64,000 nt of DNA, taken from NCBI GenBank assembly GCA_016713535.1, contig JADJOY010000017.1:124001-188000 (forward strand), read 5' to 3'. The notes beneath the pieces were generated by a model. It did not search any database and was not told the origin of the DNA. It worked only from the letters and a program-made list of their open reading frames with translations. Position 1 is the first letter of the stretch; every line of letters starts with the position of its first letter. The stretch comes from Deltaproteobacteria bacterium. Its GTDB lineage: Bacteria > JADJOY01. Shown here in pieces: positions 62,942 through 64,000 of the stretch. The translations under genes and the position numbers were made by a program.

Positions 62942-63607
62942 TCAGCCCGCCTTGGCGGCCTTCTTCTTGCTCTTGACCGAGGTGCGAATCGAGACCAGCG
63001 AGCGCGGCGCACCTGGCACGCCACCGCGGATCAGCAGCAGGTTCTCGTCGGGGCGTACATCGACGACCTCGAGATCGAGGACGGTGACGCGTTCCGCGCC
63101 GTAGTGGCCCGCCATTCCCTGGCCCTTCCAGACCTTGCCGGGCTCGGTGTGCATACCGATCGAACCGCCGTGGCGCTTGGCCTCGTGCGTGCCGTGGGTC
63201 GCGTTCTTGCCGCGGAAGTTGTGGCGCTTCATCACGCCCGCGAAGCCGCGGCCCTTGCTGGTGCCCATCACGTCGATGCGGTCGCCCTTGCTGAAGACCT
63301 GATCGACGGTGATGCGGTCACCGGGCTTGTACTGACCCGCCTCGTCCGCCGTGACGCGGGTTTCGCGCAGCGCGCGGGTCGGACGGACGCCGGCCTTCTT
63401 GAAGTGACCCTGCAGAGGCTTGGACTTGAAGGACGTCTTGCGCTGGCCGTAGCCGAGCTGCAGCGCGTCGTAACCGTCTTTGCTCGCCGTCTTGACCTGC
63501 ACGACGGTCAGCGGGCCCGCTTCCACGAGCGTGACCGGGATCCGCTCACCGGTTTCCGAAAAAACCTGGCTCATCCCGAGCTTGGTTCCGAGCACTCTAA
63601 TCGCCAT
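62942..63607 (-). CDS. rplC: 50S ribosomal protein L3
   Basis: One of the first proteins bound in 50S assembly, near the 3' end of 23S rRNA. It is 221 residues. MAIRVLGTKLGMSQVFSETG at the start, then VTLVEAGPLTVVQVKT and the family signature GFAGVMKRHNFRGKNATHGT, HEAKRHGGSIGM and PGKVWKGQGMAGHYG are all present. ATG 63607 has GGGGAG 13 bases upstream; the extra 33 residues in the open frame are not part of the protein. Unusually it is not within an S10 operon: no rpsJ upstream and no rplD downstream. Confidence 0.95.
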   Translation of the reverse strand: MAIRVLGTKLGMSQVFSETGERIPVTLVEAGPLTVVQVKTASKDGYDALQLGYGQRKTSFKSKPLQGHFKKAGVRPTRALRETRVTADEAGQYKPGDRITVDQVFSKGDRIDVMGTSKGRGFAGVMKRHNFRGKNATHGTHEAKRHGGSIGMHTEPGKVWKGQGMAGHYGAERVTVLDLEVVDVRPDENLLLIRGGVPGAPRSLVSIRTSVKSKKKAAKAG

Positions 63608-63649
63608 GGCACGACTCCCCGAGCAAACGCTCCACAGATGATCCGGCTC

Positions 63650-63679
63650 GGTATACCGGATCGTCCGGCAGGTTGGAAA
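63650..63679 (-). promoter_or_regulatory. Promoter candidate for rplC
   Basis: Minus strand: TTTCCA (63679-63674), an 18-base spacer, TATACC (63655-63650). Predicted start near 63643, about 36 bases before ATG 63607. Confidence 0.4.
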
Positions 63680-63768
63680 GCGCCGCGGCCGCTCGGGGAG
63701 GGCCATCTCCGGGCGCCGCGGCCCGCGACGGGCGCCTCTCGACCGGGACGGAGGCCCCGCGCGCGCTT

Positions 63769-63797
63769 TTGCCCGTGGGAGGTCACTATGGTACTTT
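63769..63797 (+). promoter_or_regulatory. Promoter candidate for the right-edge lipoprotein gene
   Basis: TTGCCC (63769-63774), a 17-base spacer, TACTTT (63792-63797). Predicted start near 63804. The region between the divergent promoters shows no gene. Confidence 0.4.
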
Positions 63798-63924
63798 CCG
63801 CCCTCCTGCGCCGGAAATTGGCCACGGTAGCTCGGTTCGTCGATCGGGGGCGACCTCGAGCGTCCGATGCTGCTGGCGAGCGGCGCGCATGACTCGATCG
63901 TCGGTTCCTCAAAGGAGCGAACTC

Positions 63925-64000
63925 TTGAAATCGATCCCTTTCTGGCGACTCCTCGGACTCGTTGCGGTGACGCTGCCGCTCGCTGTGGCGGGCTGCGACC
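63925..64000 (+). CDS. Lipoprotein, 5' end only (runs off the window)
   Basis: TTG 63925 behind a perfect AAAGGAG site. 25 residues are visible: MKSIPFWRLLGLVAVTLPLA then VAGCD. Positive n-region, hydrophobic core and lipobox AVAGC indicate a lipoprotein signal peptide with lipidated Cys at residue 24. Nothing can be said of its function. Confidence 0.8.
   Translation, partial: MKSIPFWRLLGLVAVTLPLAVAGCD

Overview
The window is about 70% GC, has short GTG/ATG stop-start overlaps between genes, and carries a mainly bacterial housekeeping set around a large accessory island. Haem A synthesis genes point to aerobic respiration. Lipoprotein signals, an ArnT-like transferase fused to a PAP2 phosphatase, DUF4388 and sigma-54 regulation suggest a Gram-negative, Myxococcota/Desulfobacterota-like or uncultured lineage. 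I cannot assign a phylum from the sequence alone. At least eleven single-base indels, mostly in G/C homopolymers, break otherwise conserved genes, and a 161-base near-pure G tract sits in one repeat. Both suggest an unpolished metagenomic or long-read assembly.

Layout, left to right. 1-8.7 kb: 3' end of dihydrolipoyl dehydrogenase, a TPR/zinc-ribbon membrane protein, a DUF4388 protein, phoH-ybeY, a glycosyltransferase, def and a methyltransferase. 9-13.7 kb (minus): an oxidase-biogenesis operon of a CuA-less COX2-type membrane protein, COX15, ctaB, an ABC-2 exporter and a DUF420 protein, with a good promoter and a perfect palindromic operator candidate in front. 13.9-17.2 kb: an SCP2-like protein, a Cys-motif protein, a hypothetical protein and glgC. 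17.3-23.3 kb (minus): M48 peptidase, ATP-grasp protein, acyl-CoA dehydrogenase and the PAP2-glycosyltransferase fusion. 23.4-26.6 kb: trxB, the repeat with the poly-G tract, DUF190, crcB and uppP.

26.7-46.5 kb is the most unusual part: six radical SAM genes (two with B12-type N-terminal domains, at least two SPASM-like) on both strands. They are interspersed with five glycosyltransferases, an MBL-fold hydrolase, a GH78-like lipoprotein, two 167-residue zinc-ribbon paralogues, two tiny paralogous membrane proteins (one DUF5989-like) and a DUF2304 protein. Two of the radical SAM genes have near-identical promoters (TTGAsG, 18-base spacer, TAGGTT). I read it as a locus for making and modifying a surface glycan, glycolipid or other small metabolite; the product is unknown.

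46.5-53.7 kb is a compact housekeeping run: xerD, a CCA-adding-type enzyme, trpS, scpA, scpB, an extremely acidic small protein and an RsuA/RluB-type pseudouridine synthase. 53.4-55.3 kb (minus) is a polytopic membrane protein. Then come an initiator tRNA with its own promoter and terminator, a sigma-54 response regulator convergent with a hybrid histidine kinase and its periplasmic-binding partner, a Crp/Fnr-type regulator with a TPR partner, an SDR, a ribosomal protein L3 gene standing outside an S10 operon, and the start of a lipoprotein gene running off the right edge.
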